Part shown: positions 44,133 through 53,344 of the stretch, one piece after another | Layout of the letters: each line of letters begins with the position of its first letter | How positions within the stretch are numbered: the stretch's first letter is position 1 | Assembly (NCBI GenBank): GCA_963592185.1 | Contig: CAVAVT010000004.1 | Location: 1-64,000, forward strand | DNA length: 64,000 nucleotides | From: CAVAVT01 sp963592185 | GTDB taxonomy: Bacteria > Bacillota > Negativicutes > Selenomonadales > Selenomonadaceae | Direction of reading: 5' to 3' | Notes under the pieces: generated by a model | The model's input: the letters and a program-made list of their open reading frames with translations, nothing else | Told to the model about the DNA's origin: nothing | The model's database searches: none | Translations under genes and position numbers: made by a program

Positions 44133-47100
44133 CTACATAAATAACGCCATTTGGTCACTTTCATCCATTCCAGCAAGACATCCATGACGACGAAGGGCGT
44201 CAATTGCTGTTCGAGACGCTCCAGTGCGTTTCTTCATATTCTCAATGGAGCTGAACTCTCCGTCCTTTCGTCCTTCGGCTATGGCATTGGCATCAGATCC
44301 GCCTATGCCGTTAAGGGATGTAAGGGGCGGAAGCAGCGATTTCTCATGAATAATGAATTTTGTCGCATCAGAATTGTAAAGGTCAACATGTTCCATGGTA
44401 TATCCTCTAAGATACATTTCCCATGCCAGCTGAAGAACAATCAATAATTCCTTCTCCTTGTCCTCCGGCTTATCCTTTGCCTCGATTTCCTGAATACGTT
44501 CATGAACATGCTCCTTGCCCTGGGCAATTATGTCCGCATCAAAGGCATCCGCACGAATAGAAAAATACGCCGCATAAAATGCTAATGGATAATGCACTTT
44601 GCAGAATGCTATGCGGTAGGCCATCATTACATACGCCGTTGCATGTGCTCTCGGGAAAAGATATTTTATCTTCTGACAGGCTTCAATATACCATTCCGGG
44701 ATACCGCCCTTGCGAAGAATCTCCACCACATCGTCAGAGATTCCCTTTCCCTTACGAACCTTCTCCATGGTCTTAAAGGCCAAGAGAGGCTCTATTCCAT
44801 TGTGGATGAGATACATCATTATATCGTCACGGGCGGAAATTGCATCGTGCAGTGTACACTGTCCATTTCTGATAAGTTCCTGGGCATTGCCCAGCCATAC
44901 GTCAGTACCATGGGAAAAACCTGATATACGCACCAAATCACTAAAGCATGCCGGATGAGTATCATCTATCATCTGTCTTGTAAAGCTTGTTCTAAACTCC
45001 GGTATGCCGAAGGTTCCAGAATTAGCCCCCAGCTCCTCCGGTGTAACACCCAAAGCCTCGGTTGATGAAAAAATACTTAAAGTGGCCGGATCATCAAAAG
45101 GTATGGTCTGGGGATCCCTATGAGTGAGATCCTCCAGCATCTTGATAACTGTCGGATCATCGTGTCCAAGTATATCCAGCTTTACAAGTCGGCTGCTGAT
45201 GGAATGGTAATCAAAATGGGTGGTTATTGTGGCTGATGTCTTATCATCCGCCGGATGCTGTATCGGGGTAAAGAAGTGCACATCCATATCCCTTGGAACT
45301 ACCATGATTCCAGCAGGATGCTGGCCAGTGGTGCGCTTTACGCCCTGACAGCCCCTTGCCAGCCTGTCGATGTACGCCTCACGCTTCTTTATGCCCTTTT
45401 CCTCAAAAAACTTTTTCACATAGCCATATGCGGTTTTATCCGCAACTGTGGCAATTGTTCCTGCACGATACACGTTGTCCTTGCCGAAAAGCACCTCGGT
45501 GTACTTGTGGGCGGTGGGCTGATATACACCGGAAAAGTTTAGGTCGATATCTGGAACCTTGTCACCGTCAAAGCCCAAAAATACCGCAAACGGTATATCG
45601 TGTCCATCCTTAACTAATGGTGTATCGCATACTGGGCATTTCTTATTGGGAAGGTCATATCCGCAGCCCACGGAACCGTCCGTTACAAATTCGCTGTATT
45701 TGCAATGAGGGCATCTATAATGCGGCGGAAGCGGATTAACCTCTGTTATTCCTGTCATGGTAGCGATAAACGAGGAGCCTACAGAACCTCGTGAGCCTAC
45801 CAAATAGCCATCGTCCATGGATTTTTTTACAAGTCTCTGGGCAATGAGATACAGCACGGAAAATCCGTGATTTATGATTGGCGTCAGCTCCTGAGTGAGC
45901 CTGTCAGTAACAATCTTTGGAAGATTTTCTCCATAAAGCTCCTTTGCCTTGCCATAGGACATTTCACGTATCTCATCATCCGCTCCGGGAATCATGGGAG
46001 AATACAAATCATCCGGTATTGGCTTGAACTTCTCCACACTGTCACTTATCATTCTGGGATTTGTAATAACCGCCTCATGGGCCAGCTCTTCCCCAAGATA
46101 TTCAAACTCCCGAAGCATTTCCTCCGTGGTGCGCAGATAAAGTGGGGGCTGAAGCTCCGCATCCTCAAACCCCTTGCCCTTCATTAAAATAGCTCGGTAT
46201 ATGGAATCCTCCGGATTGAGGAAATGCACATCGCAGGTTGCCACAAGGGGCTTCTTCAGACGCTTTGCCAGCTCTGCAACCTTCAGGTTGATTTTTTTCA
46301 AATCCTCATCAGTCTGTATGTGTGGAAATTCCTCGCTACGGACCAAAAATTCATTATTTCCAATAGGCTGAATCTCCAAGTAGTCATAAAACTCGGCTAT
46401 TTTCACAAGTTCCTCATCCGACTGTCCTGCCACAATAGCACGGATAAGCTCCCCGGCCTCACAGGCGGAGCCAACGATAATGCCCTCCCTGTACTCCTCT
46501 ATAAGCCATCTTGGAAGCCTTGGCTGACGGTGAAAATAACGAAGATGGGAAATAGATACCATGTGGTAGAGATTTCTAAGACCTCGTGGATTCTTTGCCA
46601 GAAGGATGATATGGTTTGCACGCTTTTGTTCGTAGTCATCCCCAACCAGATACCCCTCCATGCCGTAGATAACCTTGATATCCAGCTTGCCATACTCCAG
46701 GGTATTCATTGCATCTGGAAATGCCTGCACTACGCCATGGTCTGTTACAGCAATGGAATCCCATCCCCAACGGGCCGCAGTCTTTATCAAATCCTTCACT
46801 GACACCACCGCATCCATGTTGCTCATGTGGGTATGGGCATGGAGCTCCACACGCTTTACTTCCGCATTATCCTCACGAACTTTGGGTGTCAGCTTGCTGG
46901 CACTTCTTGCCATCATTGTAAAATCATTGGAAAACTTGTCGAACTGAACCGAACCAAAAATCTTTAACAGCATTCCATCCTTCAGGCTTCCAAGAAGTGC
47001 CTCATATTCTTCTTTTTCCTTAATGAAGGTTTTGCATGTAATTCCATCTGAATCGTCAGCAAGATTAAATGTAATAAGATTTGTCTTTGCAAATTCAAAG

Positions 47101-47888
47101 CCCTTAACACCGGCAATATATCCAGAAAGAACAATATTTCTCGCTTCTCCATCCAAATCGCTGATAGAAACTGGGTCTCCCGATACACCCTTTCCAAAAA
47201 GCAAGGAGGTAGAACCCTCTGGAACAGCCACTTTCCTTTCCTGCGGCTTTCCTGACGAGATAGATTTTTTTGCTGGCTCTCTTTCCGGCTTCTTTTCCTG
47301 AGCCGCCCGCACAGCCTGCCGATACTCCGGTGTCATATAAGCTTCCTGATCTGTAATCTGTGGAAGTACATCCCCTTCTTCATCCACCGCATTAAATTCA
47401 ACCTGACAGCCATACCCCAGCTTTTCTTCCATTGCCTTCTGCATAAGCTGAGGCACCGCATGGGCCCTTAAAAGCTCTCCAGCAAGACCTCCACGGACCT
47501 TCACTATGACATGAATGCCATCTATTTCCTTTTCTGCATTAGAAAGAAGCAGTCTGAGCATGGGCTTCCCATTTGACACCTGAGCCACAAGCTCATTCCA
47601 GACCGCTTCTACAGATTCCTCAAAGGCTGTTACATCCTGATAAAATTTCACTCCGGTAATATTGCATTTTTTACATATGTATTCCCCTGCACGGCCTAAA
47701 AGCTCCTGACCGATAAGCTGCCTGGTCTCAAGCAGCATCTCCCAGGAATTTTCCTTTAGCGAAATCTCCACATGCTTAATGACACAGGCACGAAACATGT
47801 CCTTTTCCGCCCTGGACATTTCAAGCCCTTTTACCATCTGCCAGAAAACATTGCCTTTTTCGGGGATAATACAATACTTTTCCATCAT
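44133..47888 (-). CDS. polC: DNA polymerase III PolC lacking the exonuclease domain
   Basis: 1251 residues. Order: N-terminal domain (1-200), linker, OB domain (about 250-330), PHP part 1 (VELHAHTHMSNMD near 347, TDHGVVQAF near 382), PHP part 2 (NHIILLAKN near 425, SACEAGEL, ATCDVHFL), the PolC-specific zinc module (CPHC, CGYD, CPVC), palm with catalytic PDIDLNFSG, fingers and helix-hairpin-helix region. In usual PolC (about 1430 residues) a DEDDh 3'-5' exonuclease of roughly 180 residues is inserted between the two PHP parts. Here EGYLV leads within about 10 residues to NHIILL, and no DIETTG motif exists. Replicative polymerase, otherwise intact. The ATG follows AAAGAGG. Confidence 0.95.
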   Translation of the reverse strand: MMEKYCIIPEKGNVFWQMVKGLEMSRAEKDMFRACVIKHVEISLKENSWEMLLETRQLIGQELLGRAGEYICKKCNITGVKFYQDVTAFEESVEAVWNELVAQVSNGKPMLRLLLSNAEKEIDGIHVIVKVRGGLAGELLRAHAVPQLMQKAMEEKLGYGCQVEFNAVDEEGDVLPQITDQEAYMTPEYRQAVRAAQEKKPEREPAKKSISSGKPQERKVAVPEGSTSLLFGKGVSGDPVSISDLDGEARNIVLSGYIAGVKGFEFAKTNLITFNLADDSDGITCKTFIKEKEEYEALLGSLKDGMLLKIFGSVQFDKFSNDFTMMARSASKLTPKVREDNAEVKRVELHAHTHMSNMDAVVSVKDLIKTAARWGWDSIAVTDHGVVQAFPDAMNTLEYGKLDIKVIYGMEGYLVGDDYEQKRANHIILLAKNPRGLRNLYHMVSISHLRYFHRQPRLPRWLIEEYREGIIVGSACEAGELIRAIVAGQSDEELVKIAEFYDYLEIQPIGNNEFLVRSEEFPHIQTDEDLKKINLKVAELAKRLKKPLVATCDVHFLNPEDSIYRAILMKGKGFEDAELQPPLYLRTTEEMLREFEYLGEELAHEAVITNPRMISDSVEKFKPIPDDLYSPMIPGADDEIREMSYGKAKELYGENLPKIVTDRLTQELTPIINHGFSVLYLIAQRLVKKSMDDGYLVGSRGSVGSSFIATMTGITEVNPLPPHYRCPHCKYSEFVTDGSVGCGYDLPNKKCPVCDTPLVKDGHDIPFAVFLGFDGDKVPDIDLNFSGVYQPTAHKYTEVLFGKDNVYRAGTIATVADKTAYGYVKKFFEEKGIKKREAYIDRLARGCQGVKRTTGQHPAGIMVVPRDMDVHFFTPIQHPADDKTSATITTHFDYHSISSRLVKLDILGHDDPTVIKMLEDLTHRDPQTIPFDDPATLSIFSSTEALGVTPEELGANSGTFGIPEFRTSFTRQMIDDTHPACFSDLVRISGFSHGTDVWLGNAQELIRNGQCTLHDAISARDDIMMYLIHNGIEPLLAFKTMEKVRKGKGISDDVVEILRKGGIPEWYIEACQKIKYLFPRAHATAYVMMAYRIAFCKVHYPLAFYAAYFSIRADAFDADIIAQGKEHVHERIQEIEAKDKPEDKEKELLIVLQLAWEMYLRGYTMEHVDLYNSDATKFIIHEKSLLPPLTSLNGIGGSDANAIAEGRKDGEFSSIENMKKRTGASRTAIDALRRHGCLAGMDESDQMALFM

Positions 47889-47956
47889 GAAACCTCTTTC
47901 TAAACCATTGCAATAATTTTAACATAACCATGGTGAAAAAGGTATGGATTTGGAGA

Positions 47957-48910
47957 TTAGAATTTTCTTGAAGAGGAAAGCTTTTGTATAGCCAGAGGAA
48001 CCACCACAAATATATAAAAATTAATCATTCCATAGAACAGTATATTCGTAGTGACTTTTCCCAACACAGGCTTTGCAATTGCAGAGAAATACATACACCA
48101 CAAAATCATTGGAATAAATGCCACAATTGAAATTATTATCCCCTTAGTCTTATCTGAAGGATTCTCAAAGCCAATAAACTGTTTCTCAATAAACCAGGCA
48201 ATCAGGGTAATTGCCATAACTCCCACAGAAACCAGCCCGTCAACAGACATTTTTACCGGATCCACTAAAAGCTTTCCATCCACATAATCTATTGGGTAGG
48301 GCTTGTACATGATATACAGTCCGGAAAGTGCAATAATAATGAGTCCAAATACCAGCACCTTAATATCCCTTGTGGAATCTCCTTGCTGCATCCATTTAAA
48401 AAGCTTCATATTGCCAATAATGATAAGCAGCGAAATACCAAAACCAAATACAACATCCTGTGGAGTATGCACACCCAGATAGTTACGGGAAAGCATGACT
48501 AAAAGACCTAAAAGAATAAACATTGCTGTAAGCAAAAACTTTTTATGCTTGTGAGCCAGCACCGCAAAGCTTCCATAATATATCGCCGCCCTTGTACTAT
48601 GTCCGCTGGGGAATGAATACCCTGTAGCTGTCTTTATTGCATCCCCTGCCGGAGTTATTGCCGCATCACGAATCCATGGGCGATAAACGCAGGCTGTAAG
48701 CTTTGCTATTCCATTAAACCATGAACAGAGGGCCGAATTCATCACCATCCATCCGCCTATAGACTTGCTGAAAGTCCAATAAATCAGCGCTATGAGAAAC
48801 ATCCATATAGGAGTTTCCACGGTCTTTGTCATAAAAAAGAAAAAAGGCGTAAGTACATTGTCTGTACTCTCTCTCAGCCCCTGTAAAAAAAGAAGATATT
48901 GCAAGTCCAT
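47957..48910 (-). CDS. PAP2-family membrane phosphatase
   Basis: 317 residues, seven or so membrane segments. The lipid-phosphatase motifs are intact: K-X6-RP in KLTACVYRP, SGH in YSFPSGHST, and S-R-X5-H-X3-D in SRNYLGVHTPQD. Acts at the membrane on a phosphate ester, possibly phosphatidylglycerol phosphate, undecaprenyl diphosphate or a related lipid. The C-terminal ~120 residues hold additional membrane helices not needed for catalysis. AAAGGTGAG precedes the ATG. No clear terminator after its stop. Confidence 0.9.
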   Translation of the reverse strand: MDLQYLLFLQGLRESTDNVLTPFFFFMTKTVETPIWMFLIALIYWTFSKSIGGWMVMNSALCSWFNGIAKLTACVYRPWIRDAAITPAGDAIKTATGYSFPSGHSTRAAIYYGSFAVLAHKHKKFLLTAMFILLGLLVMLSRNYLGVHTPQDVVFGFGISLLIIIGNMKLFKWMQQGDSTRDIKVLVFGLIIIALSGLYIMYKPYPIDYVDGKLLVDPVKMSVDGLVSVGVMAITLIAWFIEKQFIGFENPSDKTKGIIISIVAFIPMILWCMYFSAIAKPVLGKVTTNILFYGMINFYIFVVVPLAIQKLSSSRKF

Positions 48911-48988
48911 AGTATCTCACCTTTCAAAATATAATTAACCACACACATACTATATTAACTTATCCATATATTTATTACACGGTTTTTC

Positions 48989-49031
48989 AAAAAAAGTAGC
49001 TATCTAATCTCAAAGAAATCAGATAGCTTAC
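48989..49031 (-). terminator. Terminator of the metal ATPase gene
   Basis: AGCTATCT (48998-49005) pairs with AGATAGCT (49021-49028), extended by GTA/TAC with a bulge. On the minus strand it is followed by seven T (A-run 48989-48995). Confidence 0.85.
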
Positions 49032-49040
49032 AGAAAAATT

Positions 49041-50912
49041 TTATTTATGCCATTTTAAAAGAAACGAAGAATTTATGATTACCAGTACAGAACCGGCATT
49101 ATGCACCAATGCACCAACAATCGGATTCAAAATTCCAGCTATTGCTAGGATTATAGCAATAAAATTCAATCCCATGGAAAAAGTCATATTCCACTTAATA
49201 GTGGTCATCATACGTCTGGAAAGTGCCACTAGGTGTGGTAGCTCCTCAAGGTCATCATTTACCAGTACAATGTCCGCTGCATCCACCGCAATATCGCTGC
49301 CGATTCCTCCCATTGCCATTCCCACAGTAGCACGCTTTAATGACGGAGCATCGTTTATTCCATCTCCAATCATACATACAGGACAATCCGCCTTTTCGCA
49401 TTTATCGATATATTCAAGTTTATCCTCCGGCATACATTCCGCCTTGTAATTGGGTATTCCCAGTATCTTCGCTATACTGGCTGCTGCATTTTTATGATCC
49501 CCAGTCAGAAGGACAGTATCCAGCGCAAGGGATGTGAGCTTTGAAAGCATTTTCCGGCTCCCATCTCGAACCACGTCTGACAGTGCAATATATCCGGAAA
49601 ACTCCTTATCCACAGACACATAAATGACCGTGCTGCCTTGAGCATAAAAATCATCGATTTCCGGAACCTCTTTAATAAAAATATCATTTTCTGTCATAAG
49701 CTTGAGATTTCCTGCAAAAATTTTTCTGCCATTAATCTCTCCCATTACGCCACGTCCTACCAGCATTTTAAAGTTGTCGCATTTCACCATGCTCTTTTTA
49801 AGAATTTCAGCATAAGATGAGGAAATTGCCTGTCCTATGGGATGTTCTGATAACCCTTCTACCGCAGCTGTATAGGAAAAAATTTCTTCATCGGTATATT
49901 TATCTGAAATACTCTTAAATGCTGCCACACTAAGCTTTCCATAGGTCAGCGTACCTGTCTTGTCAAAAGTAACAGTCTTAACCTTCGACAGCCGCTCAAG
50001 GGCATCACCTTCACGAACAAGAAAACCATGCTTTGTGGCATTTCCTATGGCTGCCATAATGGCTGTGGGTGTAGCCAAAACCAATGCACAGGGGCAGAAA
50101 ACAACCAGTATTGTTACAGCTCTGATTATCTCCCCAGTATAAAGCCAGGTCAGTGCCGCCGCTGTGAGGGCTATTACCACAATCCAGGTGGCCCATTTAT
50201 CCGCCAGCCTTACAATTTTTGCCTTATCAGCGTCTGCAGACTGTACCAGCCTTATCATTCGCTGAATTGAGCTGTCCTCGCCAACCTTTGTAGCTTTCAT
50301 CAAAAATGCGCCAAACTGGTTGACAGTGCCACTTGAGACCTCGTCACCTTCCGATTTATCCACCGGCAGGGATTCTCCTGTCATTACAGATTGATTAATG
50401 GATGTCTGCCCGGAAATAATCAGCCCGTCCACCGGAATACTTTCCCCCGGCAGAACCCTGATAAAATCTCCCTTTTCCACCTGCTCTGCTGGAACTATTC
50501 TTTCAGTGTCATTTTCAACGATTCTTGCGGTCTGTGGCGTGAGCTTAACTAGCTTCTCTATTCCGGCTCTTGCCTTCGCTACCGTCAAATCCTCCAGCAA
50601 GGCTCCAATTTGCATGATGAATGCAACCTCGCCAGCTGCAAAATCCTCACCTATGCAGATGGAAGCTATCAATGCCAGAGAAACTAATACATCCGCCTTA
50701 ATGTCAAATTCAGTAATCAGACCAATTACAGCCTCCATGATTATAGGTACGCCGCAAAGAATAATTGCTATCCAAGCAGCATTAAATGGTAGTTCAATAA
50801 TACCTGTCAGGCTTATAAAAAGGGCTATTCCAGAAATCACAAGAAATGCAATATCCTTTTTTACTCCCCCAATTTCCATAATGCTTTCGATTTTCTCTAT
50901 AAATGTATCCAT
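49041..50912 (-). CDS. Heavy-metal transporting P1B-type ATPase
   Basis: About 623 residues. The P-type hallmarks are present: TGE in VMTGESLP, phosphorylation motif DKTGTLT, HP in SEHPIGQA (P1B-specific), GDGINDAP and the metal-channel CPC in FCPCALVLATP. There is no N-terminal heavy-metal-associated (GMxCxxC) domain. The last helix reads HNAGSVLVIINSS rather than the MSxSS of copper pumps, so Zn/Cd/Co/Ni or another divalent ion is as likely as Cu. The ATG at 50912 follows AAAGGAG. A CsoR-family repressor gene is 131 bases upstream and palindromic operators cover the promoter. Confidence 0.93.
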   Translation of the reverse strand: MDTFIEKIESIMEIGGVKKDIAFLVISGIALFISLTGIIELPFNAAWIAIILCGVPIIMEAVIGLITEFDIKADVLVSLALIASICIGEDFAAGEVAFIMQIGALLEDLTVAKARAGIEKLVKLTPQTARIVENDTERIVPAEQVEKGDFIRVLPGESIPVDGLIISGQTSINQSVMTGESLPVDKSEGDEVSSGTVNQFGAFLMKATKVGEDSSIQRMIRLVQSADADKAKIVRLADKWATWIVVIALTAAALTWLYTGEIIRAVTILVVFCPCALVLATPTAIMAAIGNATKHGFLVREGDALERLSKVKTVTFDKTGTLTYGKLSVAAFKSISDKYTDEEIFSYTAAVEGLSEHPIGQAISSSYAEILKKSMVKCDNFKMLVGRGVMGEINGRKIFAGNLKLMTENDIFIKEVPEIDDFYAQGSTVIYVSVDKEFSGYIALSDVVRDGSRKMLSKLTSLALDTVLLTGDHKNAAASIAKILGIPNYKAECMPEDKLEYIDKCEKADCPVCMIGDGINDAPSLKRATVGMAMGGIGSDIAVDAADIVLVNDDLEELPHLVALSRRMMTTIKWNMTFSMGLNFIAIILAIAGILNPIVGALVHNAGSVLVIINSSFLLKWHK

Positions 50913-50928
50913 ATTCCCTTCTCCTTTC

Positions 50929-50979
50929 ATACCCTATAGGGTATAGGTATATAATACATATAGGGGTATAGGTTGTCAA
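50929..50979 (-). promoter_or_regulatory. Promoter and CsoR-type operators of the metal ATPase gene
   Basis: Minus-strand TTGACA (50974-50979) and TATTAT (50951-50956), spacer exactly 17. A perfect 16-bp palindrome ATACCCTATAGGGTAT (50929-50944) lies downstream of the -10, and a related imperfect copy (50954-50969, containing TATAGGGGTAT) lies in the spacer, 25 bases apart. CsoR/RcnR-family proteins bind such TACCC/GGGTA palindromes. Confidence 0.75.
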
Positions 50980-51043
50980 CAAGTAAAAAAAAGCAGCCAG
51001 TACTTGAAAAAATCCAAATACTGACCGTAACCTACTATACCTG

Positions 51044-51319
51044 TTATCCCATGTTTGCGAAACGCTCCACAGCCTTTGTGAAATTTTCAATGGTCTTGTC
51101 AGCGTCACCATGCTCAATACCATCACGTACACAATGCCTGATATGGCCCTCAAGCACAACTTTGCCGCACCCGTGAAGAGCTGATTTTGCTGCATTTAGC
51201 TGCGAAAGCACATCCTCGCAGGGAACATCCTCATCAATCATCTTATCTATGGCCTGAACCTGTCCAATGATTTTTTTCAATCTTCTATGCAGATTTGCCG
51301 AATCCATGCACTGCTTCAC
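51044..51319 (-). CDS. csoR: CsoR/RcnR family metal-sensing repressor
   Basis: 91 residues, all-helical. RLKKIIGQVQAIDKMI is the family signature. The metal-sensing set Cys-x(n)-His-x3-Cys is present: Cys in VPCEDVL (about residue 34) and His/Cys in GHIRHC (about 59 and 63), the pattern seen in copper-sensing CsoR. A second Cys in HGCG is additional. Metal binding would release DNA. Start is GTG at 51319 with GGAGG seven bases before. Palindromic operator candidates lie in its own promoter and that of the P1B ATPase, indicating autoregulation and control of efflux. Confidence 0.9.
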   Translation of the reverse strand: MKQCMDSANLHRRLKKIIGQVQAIDKMIDEDVPCEDVLSQLNAAKSALHGCGKVVLEGHIRHCVRDGIEHGDADKTIENFTKAVERFANMG

Positions 51320-51331
51320 ATTATCGCCTCC

Positions 51332-51381
51332 ATACCTTACTGGGTATATGTAATTTTAGGCTGAAAGCAATATTTTGTCAA
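51332..51381 (-). promoter_or_regulatory. Promoter and operator of csoR
   Basis: Minus-strand TTGACA (51376-51381) and TAAAAT (51353-51358), spacer 17. A 16-bp near-palindrome ATACCTTACTGGGTAT (51332-51347) follows the -10, closely resembling the operator of the ATPase gene. The promoter lies within 20 bases of the histidine kinase stop. Confidence 0.72.
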
Positions 51382-51395
51382 TGAACAGTACTTTA

Positions 51396-52598
51396 TCAGA
51401 ACTTAACAGTAATAATTGTTCCTTCCCCAACTATGCTGTCCACCTCCAGCTTGGCATTATGAAGCTTCGCTGCATGCTTTACGATAGACAATCCAAGTCC
51501 TGTGCCGCCCACTTCCTTGGAATGGCTTTTATCCACCCGGTAGAACCGTTCAAATATCCGCCCCTGATCCTTTTCAGGGATTCCAATGCCGGTATCTCTT
51601 ACAGATACCTGTGGATGTCCTGAATTTTCACTGACCTCAATAACCACATTTCCTTCCTTGCGATTATACTTAATTGCATTTTCACAGATATTGTAAATCA
51701 TGCTGTGCAAAAGCTGCGGAATCCCATCCATCACTACCTGCTGTCCAATAAGTTCCATGGAAACCTGATTTTTCTCGGCTGCAGGTGTAAGGCTTGTAAT
51801 TACCCCTTCGGCAATCTGATAAAGATTAACCTTGGCCTTCGTAGTATTTTCCTTGCCCTCATCAAGCCTTGAAAGCACGATAATATCCTGAACCAACCTT
51901 ATCATACGCTGAGCTTCACTGTATATTTTTTCAGCAAAAACTGAAATATCATCAGGCTGTACAATGCCGTTCTTCAGAAGTTCCGCATAGCCGGATATGG
52001 AATGCAGCGGTGTCTTAAGCTCATGGGACACATTGGCCGTAAATTCCCGGCGCATTGCCTCGCTTTCCTCCTGATTTGCTTTCTTTGTTTCCTTTGCTGA
52101 AATAACCACAGAAATAACAATTACCACCAGAAGAATAATTCCTATTGGAATGCCAACATCCCAGATAACCCTTAAAACCGTATGCTGTGGCATACTGACC
52201 CTAAGCACAGAGCCGTCCTCTAGCCTTTGGGCGGAATACAGCATTCTGGTCATCATTGTTCCTGAGTAGCGCTGGCTCTCTCCATAGCCGTAATTAACGG
52301 CCTGTCGGACCTCTTCGCGGGCCATATGATTTTCCATTTCCCCGCTGTCCGCATCACTATCATATAAAATATTTCCCTTGCTGCTAATCCAGGTTATACG
52401 GTAATTTCCCTTTGAAAGTTCCTCCAAGTAACTTTTGCCCTGACTGATTACCGCAAGCCCCGTCATTTCCGTTTCTGTCCTTAGCTGCTGCCTCTGAACC
52501 CCGGCGAAATAACTGTACATCGTAACCATAATCAAAGCACTGGCCGCAATAAAAGCCACCAGTGCTGTTGTCACAATGACGAAATATCTGTTATGCAT
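51396..52598 (-). CDS. phoR: Sensor histidine kinase of the Pho-linked two-component pair
   Basis: About 400 residues. TM1 (residues 5-30), an extracytoplasmic domain of about 115 residues with RITWISSKGNILYDS, TM2 (about 148-168), then directly the kinase core: H box SHELKTPLHS (His ~192), N box ICENAIKYN, and G boxes VRDTGIGI and GTGLGLSIVKH. No HAMP or cytoplasmic PAS domain is evident between TM2 and the H box, unlike the PhoR proteins best known. Start ATG 52598 with GGAGG six bases upstream, overlapping the regulator stop. The PhoR name rests on context (pst-phoU-ppx-ppk neighbours) and sequence of the sensor region. Confidence 0.8.
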   Translation of the reverse strand: MHNRYFVIVTTALVAFIAASALIMVTMYSYFAGVQRQQLRTETEMTGLAVISQGKSYLEELSKGNYRITWISSKGNILYDSDADSGEMENHMAREEVRQAVNYGYGESQRYSGTMMTRMLYSAQRLEDGSVLRVSMPQHTVLRVIWDVGIPIGIILLVVIVISVVISAKETKKANQEESEAMRREFTANVSHELKTPLHSISGYAELLKNGIVQPDDISVFAEKIYSEAQRMIRLVQDIIVLSRLDEGKENTTKAKVNLYQIAEGVITSLTPAAEKNQVSMELIGQQVVMDGIPQLLHSMIYNICENAIKYNRKEGNVVIEVSENSGHPQVSVRDTGIGIPEKDQGRIFERFYRVDKSHSKEVGGTGLGLSIVKHAAKLHNAKLEVDSIVGEGTIITVKF

Positions 52599-53277
52599 GT
52601 GGAACCTCCAAACGGTATCCCACACTCCTTACGGTTTTTATGGCCTTTCCCCATTCTCCCAGACGTGTTCTAAGACTGCTGATATGTACGTCAACAGTAC
52701 GGGTTTCCCCCATGTAATCCATATCCCACACATTGGAAAGGAGTTTTTCCCTAGTGAAAACAATGCCTGGATTCTCAGCAAACAGCCTTAGCATCTCAAA
52801 TTCCTTAAGCGGCATTTCCACTTCTCTGCCTTCCACCGTCACAATGTGCTGATTCAAATTAATGGCAACATTACCGAAGGTCAGAATTCCATCCTTTGTT
52901 TCAGCTGCATCTTCCTGAGTTCGCCTCAGCACCGCCCTGATTCTTGACACCATTTCCATCATGCCGAAGGGTTTTGCCAGATAATCGTCAGCCCCAGAGT
53001 CAAGACCCATTACTTTGTCATACTCAGTGCCCTTTGCTGTAGCCATAATCACAGGGATTTTCTTTGTATCTGAATTGGTCCTGAGCCTTTTTAAAATGCT
53101 CATGCCATCCTCCCCGGGAAGCATTATATCCAGCATAATAAGATCTGGCTTTTTCCCTTCCATGGCAAGCCAGAATTCAGTAGAATCCGGAAACCCCTTG
53201 CCCTCGAAGCCTGAAGCCTTCAAAGTGTACAGCATCAATTCCCTAATGCTGTCATCATCCTCTACACAATAAATCAT
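52591..53277 (-). CDS. phoP: OmpR-family response regulator of the Pho-linked pair
   Basis: 228 residues. Receiver domain with acidic pocket EDDDS, phospho-acceptor Asp at about 50 in LIMLDIMLPG, conserved Thr/Lys region, then a winged-helix DNA-binding domain (GIVFTREKLLSNVWDMDY, TVDVHISSLRTRLG). Start ATG 53277 eight bases after GGAGG. It is last but one of the pst region operon, and TTTACA repeats upstream of pstS are the likely binding sites. Named PhoP by context. Confidence 0.85.
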   Translation of the reverse strand: MIYCVEDDDSIRELMLYTLKASGFEGKGFPDSTEFWLAMEGKKPDLIMLDIMLPGEDGMSILKRLRTNSDTKKIPVIMATAKGTEYDKVMGLDSGADDYLAKPFGMMEMVSRIRAVLRRTQEDAAETKDGILTFGNVAINLNQHIVTVEGREVEMPLKEFEMLRLFAENPGIVFTREKLLSNVWDMDYMGETRTVDVHISSLRTRLGEWGKAIKTVRSVGYRLEVPHA

Positions 53278-53344
53278 CAGCGCCACCTCCGCCTAAAATC
53301 TCCCTTGCTTGCAGTGTAACACCTCAGCATTTAAAAGACAAATT

